64,000 nucleotides of DNA, taken from positions 62,001 through 126,000 of the forward strand of contig NZ_KB899385.1 of assembly GCF_000378185.1 (NCBI RefSeq). The letters are read 5' to 3'. The DNA comes from Salinimonas chungwhensis DSM 16280. GTDB lineage: Bacteria > Pseudomonadota > Gammaproteobacteria > Enterobacterales > Alteromonadaceae. Below, piece by piece: positions 49,689 through 58,741 of the stretch; position 1 is the stretch's first letter; every line of letters starts with the position of its first letter. Under the pieces are notes generated by a model. It saw only the letters and a list, made by a program, of their open reading frames with translations. It was not told where the DNA came from and searched no databases. The position numbers were made by a program, and so were the translations under genes.

Positions 49689-50885
49689 ATGTACTTAAAC
49701 AAAGATATACAAAGCGCGATAACAAAATTCTCGCTTCTTGTAATTATCCTGATTGGAGGGGGAGTTTACCTTAATTCTCCACCAGCCTTAGTGCAGCCAC
49801 TTTCAAAGCTTCCGTGGCTGCCAGTTGCTGCAACTTTGGGAGCCGTAGCGTTATCCCTAAAGTTAAACCAGCAGCGAATCCTCAATGCGGCTCTATACCT
49901 GTTACTAAGCCAAGTTATATTGTTTATTCAGCCATCGCTTCTGTTCACCGACATATATCAGATTAGCTTGGTAACAGGGATGGTCATGGCTCTAGCAATT
50001 ACCTTAAAAGGCAAGGATAGAAGCGTGACCATCAAAGGCATATTTGATGGCTTTTTATTGCTCGCTTTCATGACCGTGGTCTGGATGCTTATCGGTATGG
50101 CAATAGAACACTTCCTAAGCTCAAAAAGGCAATTAATAGAACTGATAATCTATAGCACAGTTATTATGTATTGCATTTATCGAATGCTGGAAAAGCCTAC
50201 AAACAATAATTTCATAATCTCAGTGATTGCTATTTCTCATACAATCCTAATTTACAACCACTTGGTTGCTACCAATCTAACTTTAACCTTCCTTGCTTGT
50301 CTGTGCATCTGCCTGCAAATAGCAGACTCGCACAACATGGCTTACTACGATGAGCTTACAGGAATAAAAGGTCGGAGAGGTCTAAGCATGGATTCATCCA
50401 ACCTTGGCACCGATTACACAGTTGCCATGGCCGATGTCGATCACTTTAAAAAATTCAATGACACTCACGGTCACGAGGTAGGGGATCAGGTGCTCAAAAT
50501 GGTTGCCCAAAAATTCAATAGAGTTGGCGGGGGAGGGAAGGCTTATCGCTACGGGGGCGAAGAGTTTACTCTTTTGTTTCCCGGCAAATCACCTGAAGAA
50601 GCGAAGCAGTATTTAGAAGAAGTTCGTTTAGATATAGAACAATACCCGTTCAGAATAAGAAATACCGCTCAGCGAAAAAAAAGCACTGAGGAAGATCGCA
50701 ACCTATCGGCATCTCCGGCTCAAATAGTACAGGTGACAGTCAGTATTGGGGCCACCTCTCCGTCTTATCTGCATGAGAAATTTGAAAAAGTGCAAAGCAG
50801 AGCCGACGAACTCCTGTATGAGGCTAAACATAATGGTAGAAACAATGTCGTTGCAAAAGAAAGCAACTTTGTGAGCGAATCATGA
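49689..50885 (+). CDS. Membrane GGDEF diguanylate cyclase (398 aa)
   Basis: About the first 215 residues hold six or seven hydrophobic segments with no known sensor motif. A GGDEF domain follows: DELTGIKGRRGL, VAMADVDHFKKFND.HGHEVGDQVL and the active-site RYGGEEF near 286-292. All key residues for making c-di-GMP from two GTP are there. I see no RxxD inhibitory site before GGEEF, so product inhibition may be absent. It begins an operon of coupled genes leading to an EAL enzyme and RdgC. Confidence 0.9.
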   Translation: MYLNKDIQSAITKFSLLVIILIGGGVYLNSPPALVQPLSKLPWLPVAATLGAVALSLKLNQQRILNAALYLLLSQVILFIQPSLLFTDIYQISLVTGMVMALAITLKGKDRSVTIKGIFDGFLLLAFMTVVWMLIGMAIEHFLSSKRQLIELIIYSTVIMYCIYRMLEKPTNNNFIISVIAISHTILIYNHLVATNLTLTFLACLCICLQIADSHNMAYYDELTGIKGRRGLSMDSSNLGTDYTVAMADVDHFKKFNDTHGHEVGDQVLKMVAQKFNRVGGGGKAYRYGGEEFTLLFPGKSPEEAKQYLEEVRLDIEQYPFRIRNTAQRKKSTEEDRNLSASPAQIVQVTVSIGATSPSYLHEKFEKVQSRADELLYEAKHNGRNNVVAKESNFVSES

Positions 50886-51400
50886 TCGAGCAGATATCAA
50901 AATTATTAGAGAATTATGCAGATTCAGGCGTGAATCATATACATATTGAAGGTTTTCTGGATATCACCGAGATTCAAAAAGCTGCACGGTCTACACGGGC
51001 TGAAAACATTCTCTGTCAGCAAATAATAGCAGGTAAAATATCCATTACTCGATCAGAAGAATCTTATATCACAGATGGTTTCAATGTAGATGAACCCAGT
51101 GTGCTTTATATCAGATGCACACAAAAGCATATATCGGCGCGTACTGATGATGGGGATGTAATGGTTGAACCTTTGCAAAAAGATAAGCCATTCAACGAAA
51201 GATTGAGAGAGGTAGAAAATCAAATTCAGAGCATCCCCGAGATATCTGAACCTATAGCAGAAAAGCTTAAAGACTTAGGATATGAAGCAGCGCTGGAGTT
51301 ATACGCTATAGAAAACCCATTCACTGAAGAAACTCAAGCGTATGAACTTTTCAACAAAGGTTATGCCCGGGGCATGAGGGAGTTGCTTAATGGGGTTTAA
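50882..51400 (+). CDS. Hypothetical protein of the c-di-GMP operon (172 aa)
   Basis: Overlaps the cyclase by 4 nt and the next gene by 11 nt. Soluble, with a beta-rich first half (HIHIEGFLDI, ISITRSEESYIT) and a helical acidic second half. Coupling to the cyclase suggests a partner or effector of the signal system. No family recognised. Confidence 0.65.
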   Translation: MIEQISKLLENYADSGVNHIHIEGFLDITEIQKAARSTRAENILCQQIIAGKISITRSEESYITDGFNVDEPSVLYIRCTQKHISARTDDGDVMVEPLQKDKPFNERLREVENQIQSIPEISEPIAEKLKDLGYEAALELYAIENPFTEETQAYELFNKGYARGMRELLNGV

Positions 51401-52139
51401 GGGAATAGCGGCACTTTGTGTGTTTCTAGCGACTGGCCAAGCGTTTGCAATTGATGCCGGCTGTCCTGAACTATCTGAGCTTGTTAGTGAAGAGTTTAAA
51501 GGCCATTGCGTTGGAGATTATCTTACATTTAAAGACTACAAGCACAGTGGTGTAGCTATCTCTGCATATGAAGTCTCCCCCTTTCATATCTGGGGAAACC
51601 CGAGATACAGAGATTATGATAGCAAAGCAGAGCTTCAAAAAAGTGAAGTACTCGCCCAAGCCAGGAATCTGCATTGGGATTACGGGCATTTGGCCAATGA
51701 AAAAATAACATCTGCAGATATTAAAAGTAGGTTTTTAAGCTTCAACCGAGTACCTATGGCTCCAGCATTGAATCGTTCGGGAGGTGTTTGGAATGAGCTG
51801 GAAAAGTACGAAATAAAAATGGCTAAGAAACTCGGACCTTTAAAGGTACTTGCAGGTTACTCATACAACAAGGATAGAGAGCAACATTACTATTTCAAGA
51901 TATATATAAGTGAGCATCAAACAACTGCTTCTTACCTTATTCCAGGTAACTATGTGGAAGGTAGTATCCAATCTCATATCTCGTCAATGCAATGTATTGA
52001 GCAAACAATTGATGAATCTATATTTAACGATCAGAGTAATTTAATCGCTGAGACATACAATGATTTTGCATTCACTCCGCAAGTATGGACTGCCGGCAAC
52101 AATGATAGATTAGAATGTGAAGTGGGCGGGGACATATAG
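51390..52139 (+). CDS. Secreted hypothetical protein (249 aa)
   Basis: A signal peptide (GFKGIAALCVFLATGQAFA, cleaved near residue 20) precedes a mature part with four Cys that could form two disulfides (CPELSELV, GHCVGD, MQCIEQ, LECEVGG). Periplasmic or secreted. Its place between cyclase and phosphodiesterase genes suggests a link to pilus or surface behaviour. No family recognised. Confidence 0.65.
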   Translation: MGFKGIAALCVFLATGQAFAIDAGCPELSELVSEEFKGHCVGDYLTFKDYKHSGVAISAYEVSPFHIWGNPRYRDYDSKAELQKSEVLAQARNLHWDYGHLANEKITSADIKSRFLSFNRVPMAPALNRSGGVWNELEKYEIKMAKKLGPLKVLAGYSYNKDREQHYYFKIYISEHQTTASYLIPGNYVEGSIQSHISSMQCIEQTIDESIFNDQSNLIAETYNDFAFTPQVWTAGNNDRLECEVGGDI

Positions 52140-52903
52140 TGAACTGCACGAAGTTCAGCAAAGGAGCTGGCCACAATACTAAGCTGATGATGTACCTACA
52201 GCCGCAATTCAACCTCAAAGAGCAAAAGTTTACAGATGTTGAGCTGCTGGTCCGATTTAAACGCGACAATGGTGAAGTTCTTACACCAGATCGCTTCTTG
52301 CCGATGGTAAGACGCTCAAATATAGGCCAGGAGTTTACCAACTGGACTATAAACCAAGCATTAGAAATCTCTGACAAACTCTGTTCTGCAGGTTTCAAAG
52401 GTAAGGTTGCGATCAATATGGATGGAGAACAACTCAATGAACAGACACTGTCCTACTTACAGAATAGACATTCATGCCTAAACACTTTTAAAAACATTGA
52501 GATTGAGGTCACAGAGTATCTTAGGACTACTCCAGTCAACATCACAGCCAATTTACTTAATCAAATGCAGGAGCTTGGTATTTCAATATCAATTGATGAC
52601 TTCGGCATCGGCAGTAATGGTTTAGAAGCTTTATTGAACTTTCCATTTGATAAGTTGAAAGCAGATAAGTCGGTTATGAGTGCAGATAGTGTCAAGCGAG
52701 AAGCGATAGTAAAAAGTCTTGTAGGTATGACGCTCGCGATGAATAAATCACTTGTAGTTGAAGGCGTAGAAAATCCAGATGATGTAATAGATCTTGAAGA
52801 ATGGGGTGTGTTGAATGTTCAGGGTTTTTTATATGCTAAGCCTATGCCATTGACCCAGTTTATTGGTTTATTACCGGCGCCAGGGAGAGAGAAAATTGTT
52901 TAA
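52139..52903 (+). CDS. EAL c-di-GMP phosphodiesterase, GTG start (254 aa)
   Basis: A stand-alone EAL domain. The EAL motif reads ELL (E35), and AINMD, IEVTE, IDDFGIG, KADKS, VEGVEN and VQGFLYAKP follow in order. The metal-binding Glu, Asn, Asp-Asp, Lys and Gln residues are present, so activity is likely. The GTG at 52139 shares its G with the previous TAG (TAGTG). It would break down c-di-GMP made by the membrane cyclase of the same operon. Confidence 0.88.
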   Translation: MNCTKFSKGAGHNTKLMMYLQPQFNLKEQKFTDVELLVRFKRDNGEVLTPDRFLPMVRRSNIGQEFTNWTINQALEISDKLCSAGFKGKVAINMDGEQLNEQTLSYLQNRHSCLNTFKNIEIEVTEYLRTTPVNITANLLNQMQELGISISIDDFGIGSNGLEALLNFPFDKLKADKSVMSADSVKREAIVKSLVGMTLAMNKSLVVEGVENPDDVIDLEEWGVLNVQGFLYAKPMPLTQFIGLLPAPGREKIV

Positions 52904-53387
52904 TCGAACAAAATCGATAGTGATTGCGATGTGTTTTATTCCTTTTCTCTCAGCCTATGGCAATGAGTTTTTTGGAGAACTACATGATGTGGAAAATCCA
53001 GGTGAAGTTGTACTAAAGCTGGAGAGCGGCAATCTTATGCGACTCAAATTGCTTGGTCCAGATTTTGGTAAAAGCAGAGAAGAAACGTGTGACACGAATC
53101 GCTCAAATGAAAGCGCCTGCAAACTGCTAAGGGAGAAGTTAGCAGGAAACCAGCTTGGGATAATAGTCGAGGAAGTTGAAGGTGAGACTATGTACGGTGA
53201 TATTGTCGTAAACCGTAAGGCTCTTAGCCTGTCTCTCATTCGTGAGGGGTATTATCAAGTTGATACAGATCATAATCGCTCTCAGGCTTTATTAGAGGCA
53301 GAGCAAGAAGCTCGTTGCAACTACCGTGGCATGTGGGCCAAGTGGCGTGGTAATTATGAAATTGCTAAATCCTGTGCCGGGTGGTAA
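52896..53387 (+). CDS. Secreted SNase-like protein with altered active site (163 aa)
   Basis: The TTG at 52896 has AGGGAGAG upstream and gives a signal peptide (FNRTKSIVIAMCFIPFLSAYG). The rest has the staphylococcal nuclease/TNase fold order: MRLKLLGPDFG, LLREKLAGNQ, MYGDIVVN, LSLIREGYYQV, EQEARCNYRGMWAKW. In active nucleases the second catalytic Arg lies in D-x-YGR; here the position reads YGD, and the PE pair after GID is missing. It may bind rather than cut. It overlaps the end of the EAL gene. Confidence 0.75.
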   Translation: MFNRTKSIVIAMCFIPFLSAYGNEFFGELHDVENPGEVVLKLESGNLMRLKLLGPDFGKSREETCDTNRSNESACKLLREKLAGNQLGIIVEEVEGETMYGDIVVNRKALSLSLIREGYYQVDTDHNRSQALLEAEQEARCNYRGMWAKWRGNYEIAKSCAGW

Positions 53388-53390
53388 CTA

Positions 53391-54320
53391 ATGTTCGGTC
53401 ATTTCTTAAAAAGTGCAGTTGCCTACAAATATGAACTTGGGGATGGAGAGACTATTACTGAGCACAAATTGAAACAATTCGTGCCTCTTCTAAAACATGT
53501 AGATATAAAACCTGCGCAGAAAGAATCATTCGGGTTCTCAAGTGTCGTTGGATATCATGACCCAGAACATTTTTTTCACAAGGTGGGTACCTGGTATCTA
53601 TTGAGCCTAACCGTTGAAGATAAGAAGATTAAAAAGAATAAATTAGACCGGCGTGTTGCAGAAAAGAAACGTGAACTTGCTAAAGCTAAGAGTATCGAAT
53701 TAAGTGCTTTATCAAAGCAGGAATCACAGCAGGTAAGAGATAAAGTATTAGGTGAGATGCTCAGTGAGCAAGAAGCTGATGAAAACTATCTCAACATAAT
53801 CATCGATACTGATAATCGTTGGCTGTTTTTTAGTGATAGCTCAACCAGAACGATTAAAAAGTTCACAGGGCTAATGCAGAAGCATTATTCCTCATTCCGT
53901 GTTAGTGAATTTTGCACACAGGGAATTGATTTGCACCTTACTAGCTGGCTTTATAATCCTGATGAGTCCCTACCGGAAGAAATCGACCTCGAAGATTCAG
54001 CTTCGTTACAGTCAGAGCAGTCAGCAAAAGCGACCTTGAAAAAACAGAACTTGCAGTCAGACGAAGTTGCCATGCTCATAAATCATGGTAAGAAATGTCT
54101 CGAACTTTCTATCAGCTACTTGCAGCGAGTATCATTTAGATTAACGTCTAATTGCCAACTGAAAGGTATTAAGTTGTCTGATGACCTAATTGCAGATGTT
54201 GCTGAGATAGAAGATCCCCAATCTCGTGTTGAAGAGCTTGAACCTTTTTGGGAGGTTATGTGCAGCGAACTTACCTCTATTTACCAATGGCTCGATGAAC
54301 TGCAAAACAAACCTGTATAG
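53391..54320 (+). CDS. rdgC: RdgC-like recombination-associated protein (309 aa)
   Basis: The length and order match E. coli RdgC (303 aa). A long basic helix (KKNKLDRRVAEKKRELAKAKSIELS) leads into KQESQQVRDKVLGEMLS, then IIIDTDNRWLFF, LTSWL, and the conserved ATLKKQNLQSDEVAMLINHGKKCLELSISYLQRVSFRL. RdgC forms a DNA-encircling dimer that limits RecA access. It starts 3 nt after the SNase-like gene, so it is in the same operon. With Ref and AddAB-like proteins it suggests plasmid control of RecA-dependent events. Confidence 0.88.
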   Translation: MFGHFLKSAVAYKYELGDGETITEHKLKQFVPLLKHVDIKPAQKESFGFSSVVGYHDPEHFFHKVGTWYLLSLTVEDKKIKKNKLDRRVAEKKRELAKAKSIELSALSKQESQQVRDKVLGEMLSEQEADENYLNIIIDTDNRWLFFSDSSTRTIKKFTGLMQKHYSSFRVSEFCTQGIDLHLTSWLYNPDESLPEEIDLEDSASLQSEQSAKATLKKQNLQSDEVAMLINHGKKCLELSISYLQRVSFRLTSNCQLKGIKLSDDLIADVAEIEDPQSRVEELEPFWEVMCSELTSIYQWLDELQNKPV

Positions 54321-54431
54321 GTAGCTTGTTAGACAAAGTAGCTTTGATAAAGATACGAATCACTTTCCTATTTAATGTTTCCACAGAATCACTCTCAACC
54401 CCCGCCGATAAAGCATTTGTGAATAATGTCA

Positions 54432-54442
54432 ATAAATCGGGA
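54432..54442 (+). promoter_or_regulatory. ATAAATCGGGA motif upstream of the pilus operon
   Basis: Exact 11-bp copy, 69 nt before pilL. A TATATT (54473-54478) downstream could be the -10 box. Confidence 0.65.
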
Positions 54443-54510
54443 TTCCGGTTTTGTCTAACGAATTGAGTGTTTATATTGTTTTCAAATTCGGAACAATAAG
54501 TTGTCGTTAG

Positions 54511-55149
54511 ATGAAATTAAAATTAATAGCAATCGCAGGCGTCATAAGCTTCAGCGCATGTGCTGACGCTGGCGCTGAACAGGACTATGTTGAGCAATGC
54601 AAATCTGAAATGTATGCATCGCTTGTGAGTCAACCTTCAGATCAGGTGGTCGGGCAAAGAAATAGCCTGGTAGATCACGCATCGATTACTAACGACAAAG
54701 CGGAAACATCAACTCAAAAAAGTCTTAACAAGCAGGTCTACAAAGTTGATACCTTGAGCGCAGCTAATCATCCGGAAGCTACTTATAAACCAGATCCACA
54801 ACTATGGTGTGAAAACAGAACTGAAGACGAAAGAGCCTTGGTGGATAACGAGCATCGTTTTTATGGTTTTATGCTCAAAAAGGGGACGCTAGTAGAGAAT
54901 GTTGAGGCCCTCATAGACGAGTTCTATCCCAATAATCAAGGATTAGTGTCAAAAGTAGGCAGACATGTAGTGCCTGCTGATATGTGCATACTTAAATCAA
55001 ATAAAAAAGCTGTTATCCAAAAGATTGTAGAGGCCTATGAGGTAGATAGACGTGCAGTAGCATATGGTCAGTTCGCCAATGATATCCACGTGTTGTTTTA
55101 TGAAGGTGATGCGGAATTTCATCGGTATTTTGCAGGGGTTGGGAAATGA
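54511..55149 (+). CDS. pilL: PilL/TcpQ-like pilus protein (212 aa)
   Basis: An export signal ends in FSAC (Cys 17), so it may be a lipoprotein. The C-terminal about 110 residues (FYGFMLKKGTLVENVEALIDEFYPN ... HVVPADMCI) fit the TcpQ/PilL C-terminal domain that helps secretin assembly. First gene of the pilus operon; its end overlaps pilN by 4 nt. Spacer region 40-100 is low complexity. The assignment is supported mainly by place and the C-terminal pattern. Confidence 0.7.
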   Translation: MKLKLIAIAGVISFSACADAGAEQDYVEQCKSEMYASLVSQPSDQVVGQRNSLVDHASITNDKAETSTQKSLNKQVYKVDTLSAANHPEATYKPDPQLWCENRTEDERALVDNEHRFYGFMLKKGTLVENVEALIDEFYPNNQGLVSKVGRHVVPADMCILKSNKKAVIQKIVEAYEVDRRAVAYGQFANDIHVLFYEGDAEFHRYFAGVGK

Positions 55150-56741
55150 CAAATTTTCTAAAGCCCCTATCCGCTATCGGAGTGGCGATATCTGTTTGTG
55201 CGTGTTCGGCAATAAACGCTCCTACTGAAAAGGCAGAGGATACAAACCAAGAGCTGCTTATCGCCAAAGGCAAAAGAGACTATGTAGATAATTTGCCTAA
55301 TGTACATAGTTTTAGTGCGATGTACGTGCCTGAACTAACCGCCGAGGAAGCAAGCTTACCTAAATGGTATGACGATTTTGCTTCGGTTGCTGTGGACGGT
55401 TTGGAGCTACAGCAAGTTTTGAGCATGCTTTTGGAAGGCAAAGATTTACGCGTTGAATATCGACCAGGGGTTCTTGAACAAAAGAAAGTTTCAATTGCCG
55501 GCGAGCATTCAACCATTGGTGGATATTTAGAAGCTTTGGCATCTGCAACCGGGTACCAAGTCGAGCCTAATGGTAACGCGATTATTTTTAGTAAATATGT
55601 AGAGCGCGTATTTCCAATTAGGTCTATTACCGGAAATTATGAGTTCGCAATTGGTAAAAAAGGAGAAACAAGCCTTGATTCCCAAAGCCAAAGCTCACAA
55701 AACGCTACATCAGAGGCAGTTAAGTCGCATGGAGAGGAATACGGCACTTTAACTGGCGAATTCGATCCTCTGGATAGCTTCAAAAAGGGTGTTGAAATAA
55801 TTTTAGGCTGTAAGGCCCAACAAAGTGCTGCCAGCGCTTTGGGCTCTTTAAGTGGTACTAGCTCAGTAGCTCAGACCTTAAATGAAGACATCGAATTTCA
55901 GCTGACTCAAAATGATCTGTGTGACAGTGGTTCGAAAGTAGAAAAACTTGAAAGCGATAATTCTCTGCTAGTTCGCGCTTTACCATCACAAATGCAAAAG
56001 GTTGATAAATTCATAGCAGAGAAAACAGAAAGAGAACTGCGGCAGGTAAGACTTGATGTGACGTTAGTCGCAGTTGAATTGAAAGAAGATACTGCTCTCA
56101 GTTTAGATTTATCACTCAAAGATTCTGTCTTAGGTAATTCTGATTTTGGAATTATGACTCAGCCTAATACTGGTACTAGCCTTTTAGGCGGCATGGGTAA
56201 CCTGGGCAGTGCTGTACTTTCTCATACCTCTGGTACCAATTTGGCACTTCAGGCATTGAGTGAACAAGGCACTATTCTTGATAAAACGGTGTTGCGTGGT
56301 GTGGCGGCTAATCACAGACTGATGAAAATCACTGATGTGAAAAAAAGGAGTTATATAGCCGACAGACGGCTCGCCCAGACTGCAGACGTAGGTACAACCA
56401 CATCAATCGAACAGGAAGTTGTTGAGTCTGGCAGGGTACTGTACGCAGTCCCCAATATTGGGCCCAGCGACGTACTTGTCAAACTCTCAACGAGCTTATC
56501 ATCACTACTTGGACTGGATACAAAGGGTGAGGAAGGCAATCAAGTCGAAAGCCCGGAGATCAGCGATAGAGAAATTGAAGCTATCGTTCAAATGAAGCCT
56601 GGTAGACCGGTTCTTGTCGGTGGATTCAGCGTAAAAGAAACACAGACACTCAAGTCTTTGAATGGAACCTCGGGTTTTACTCGCTCATCAAGCGGTACGG
56701 ATGTTGAGCTCGTCATGGTGGTTGAGGCTGTTTATCTATGA
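55146..56741 (+). CDS. pilN: PilN-type lipoprotein secretin (531 aa)
   Basis: A lipoprotein signal peptide with Cys 20 is followed by an N-terminal secretin domain (VDGLELQQVLSMLLEG), an STN-like fold, and a Ser/Thr-rich region. The C-terminal secretin core includes RQVRLDVTLVAVELKED and ends GFSVKETQ...TDVELVMVVEAVYL. It forms the outer-membrane ring for the pilus, as PilN of R64 and TcpC-like secretins do. It overlaps pilL and pilO by 4 nt each. Confidence 0.88.
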   Translation: MTNFLKPLSAIGVAISVCACSAINAPTEKAEDTNQELLIAKGKRDYVDNLPNVHSFSAMYVPELTAEEASLPKWYDDFASVAVDGLELQQVLSMLLEGKDLRVEYRPGVLEQKKVSIAGEHSTIGGYLEALASATGYQVEPNGNAIIFSKYVERVFPIRSITGNYEFAIGKKGETSLDSQSQSSQNATSEAVKSHGEEYGTLTGEFDPLDSFKKGVEIILGCKAQQSAASALGSLSGTSSVAQTLNEDIEFQLTQNDLCDSGSKVEKLESDNSLLVRALPSQMQKVDKFIAEKTERELRQVRLDVTLVAVELKEDTALSLDLSLKDSVLGNSDFGIMTQPNTGTSLLGGMGNLGSAVLSHTSGTNLALQALSEQGTILDKTVLRGVAANHRLMKITDVKKRSYIADRRLAQTADVGTTTSIEQEVVESGRVLYAVPNIGPSDVLVKLSTSLSSLLGLDTKGEEGNQVESPEISDREIEAIVQMKPGRPVLVGGFSVKETQTLKSLNGTSGFTRSSSGTDVELVMVVEAVYL

Positions 56742-58003
56742 ATATGCTTAAAGCCACTAAGAATGCGCATGTTCCTGCTAATCGACGCTCTGAACTGAAA
56801 GAGGCAGTCGCTAGTTTAGAAAATGATAAATTGTTTCATGGGGCAATATACCGTACGGATGAAAACATCGTAATTTTTGGTGCTGAAGAAGGTGCCAAAC
56901 TTTATGGGCCCGCGCTCTTAAGCAAAGTGCAGAGACCAACATTCGTTGTAGTGGTTTTAAAAAGTGACAGCGTTTATATCTTCGCAAAAATTCAAGGTAA
57001 TTTTAGCGATGAGTTTGAATTTGGCGTTGACAGTTCTGACGACTCTACTGATGTACAAAGGCTTATAGCCTTTTGTGCGCTACATCAAAATGAACTGCTT
57101 GACGCACCATGGTATTGCAATGTTGCTGTTAAGCCCAAGGGTGCTGAAAGTGTTGTTGTCGCAGATAAATTGCAACTTCCTTTAGATCCGGAAAAACAGG
57201 AAGAATTCAGTGAAATTAGGCAAATTAAGCCTATTTTAGCTGTTGAAATTGAAAAAGAATTAAATCGTACATCCAAAAAGACAAATCCTCTTGCCATAAC
57301 AGGGCTAGCCGCCGCGCTTGCTGCAGCGGTGTTCTTTTATATACAGCCCGAAGTCCCAGAAAAAACTGACGTCAACAGCGCTAATAAAACTCAAAAAGTC
57401 TCCCCATATGCAGGGCTAAAGGATTTTTACGTTAATAGAAGTGCTGCACCAAAGCCGATATTGCGAGACATCTATCGACAAGTTAACGCTGCCAAACTTC
57501 TGAGAGGTTGGTCGTTAACCGAAATAAAAGTCGTCAAAAATAAAAAAGGGATAATTGAGCAGTATTTTGTATTGGATTCAGTTTATGGAGAAGTCTCTGA
57601 GTTAGCTAAATTCGCCCAAGATAATCTATACGAGATGAATATTTCGGGCAGAACAGCTTACCTTGCGAAAAATATTATCAAAAAAGAGCTGTACTCAGAT
57701 TTTGCTCGCTTTCATGTCGGCACTTGGCACAACTGGTTAAGTCAGGGCTTAGATGACCTTTGGATTGACGTTGACTATGGCATATCAAAGAAAGAGCAGA
57801 TAGGGAATGACCACTGGTTTATAAGCCAGGGTGAAATCACTTTTCCAGAAATATTTACTGATGATCTCGAATCTATCGGCTCTCTCATGAAAGGCTTTCC
57901 CTACAGTTTCGATTATTTGGAAATGAAGCTTCGTGACCGGCATGCAAAGACTTGGGAAGCAACGCTTAAAATTGAAATTGCAGGAGTAGAAAACAATGCC
58001 TAA
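56738..58003 (+). CDS. pilO: PilO-type inner-membrane pilus protein (421 aa)
   Basis: A cytoplasmic N-terminal domain of about 185 residues, one membrane span (ITGLAAALAAAVFFYI, about 186-203) and a periplasmic C-terminal domain. This topology and the position between secretin and PilP fit PilO of thin (IncI-type) pili. Overlaps neighbours by 4 and 8 nt. Confidence 0.78.
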   Translation: MNMLKATKNAHVPANRRSELKEAVASLENDKLFHGAIYRTDENIVIFGAEEGAKLYGPALLSKVQRPTFVVVVLKSDSVYIFAKIQGNFSDEFEFGVDSSDDSTDVQRLIAFCALHQNELLDAPWYCNVAVKPKGAESVVVADKLQLPLDPEKQEEFSEIRQIKPILAVEIEKELNRTSKKTNPLAITGLAAALAAAVFFYIQPEVPEKTDVNSANKTQKVSPYAGLKDFYVNRSAAPKPILRDIYRQVNAAKLLRGWSLTEIKVVKNKKGIIEQYFVLDSVYGEVSELAKFAQDNLYEMNISGRTAYLAKNIIKKELYSDFARFHVGTWHNWLSQGLDDLWIDVDYGISKKEQIGNDHWFISQGEITFPEIFTDDLESIGSLMKGFPYSFDYLEMKLRDRHAKTWEATLKIEIAGVENNA

Positions 58004-58733
58004 GAAAAAATTTAATCGGAAAACTGTTTATGCGGCTGCGGCAGTTTGTTGCGGCTTGAGTTTTGTCACCTACGGATACTTGACGGACAAAAAAGCTGAG
58101 CAAGCGGACATCGAATCAATACAGAAACTATTTGCGAACAAAGATGTTCCCACTTCTAAAGTTTCTGGTGCTGAGTCTGACGTTAACCGCTTGGCACAAA
58201 AAGAAAAGAAAGAAGCTAACCCTGAATTTGTTACTGCACCTGACTATAAGACAGCTACTGCAATCGCGAAGATTTTTGAATATGCACTAAACCCAAAGCA
58301 GGAAGAAGAGTGGCTCAAAGCACGCATGGCCACGAGAGCGCAGCGGCAAATTACCACACGTGCAACACTGGCCAAGCAAGAGGCTTTAGAAAATTTAGAA
58401 AGAGAAAAATATCTTCAACAAGCGGAAGCAGTACGAAATGGTCATCAAATCGCCTCTACTCAAGAGATGCCAGGTGCAACGCGTCATCTTGATGCTAATG
58501 ATGAGCTGCAAGAAATAGAAAAAGTAATAGTACAGCTCAAAGGATATAAGCAAGGGTACAGAGGACGCCCCTCATCAGCGACATTAGAAATCAATGGTGA
58601 AATGTATAAGGCCGTACAGAAAGGTGTGATTGTGGCAGGCATGAGTGTGACAGGTCTGGATGACAACAGTCGATGCGTGACATTGGTTGATACAAATAGC
58701 CGGCCTAACTCTAACTCTAAAGTCTGCATTTAA
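57996..58733 (+). CDS. pilP: PilP-type pilus assembly protein (245 aa)
   Basis: One N-terminal membrane span (about 8-24), a charged Ala/Gln/Glu-rich coiled region (95-150), and a compact C-terminal domain with VIVQLKGYKQG...ATLEINGEMYKAVQKGVIVAGM, like the IncI PilP/GspC-type domain. It probably links PilO to the secretin. Confidence 0.78.
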   Translation: MPKKKFNRKTVYAAAAVCCGLSFVTYGYLTDKKAEQADIESIQKLFANKDVPTSKVSGAESDVNRLAQKEKKEANPEFVTAPDYKTATAIAKIFEYALNPKQEEEWLKARMATRAQRQITTRATLAKQEALENLEREKYLQQAEAVRNGHQIASTQEMPGATRHLDANDELQEIEKVIVQLKGYKQGYRGRPSSATLEINGEMYKAVQKGVIVAGMSVTGLDDNSRCVTLVDTNSRPNSNSKVCI

Positions 58734-58741
58734 GGATAAGC

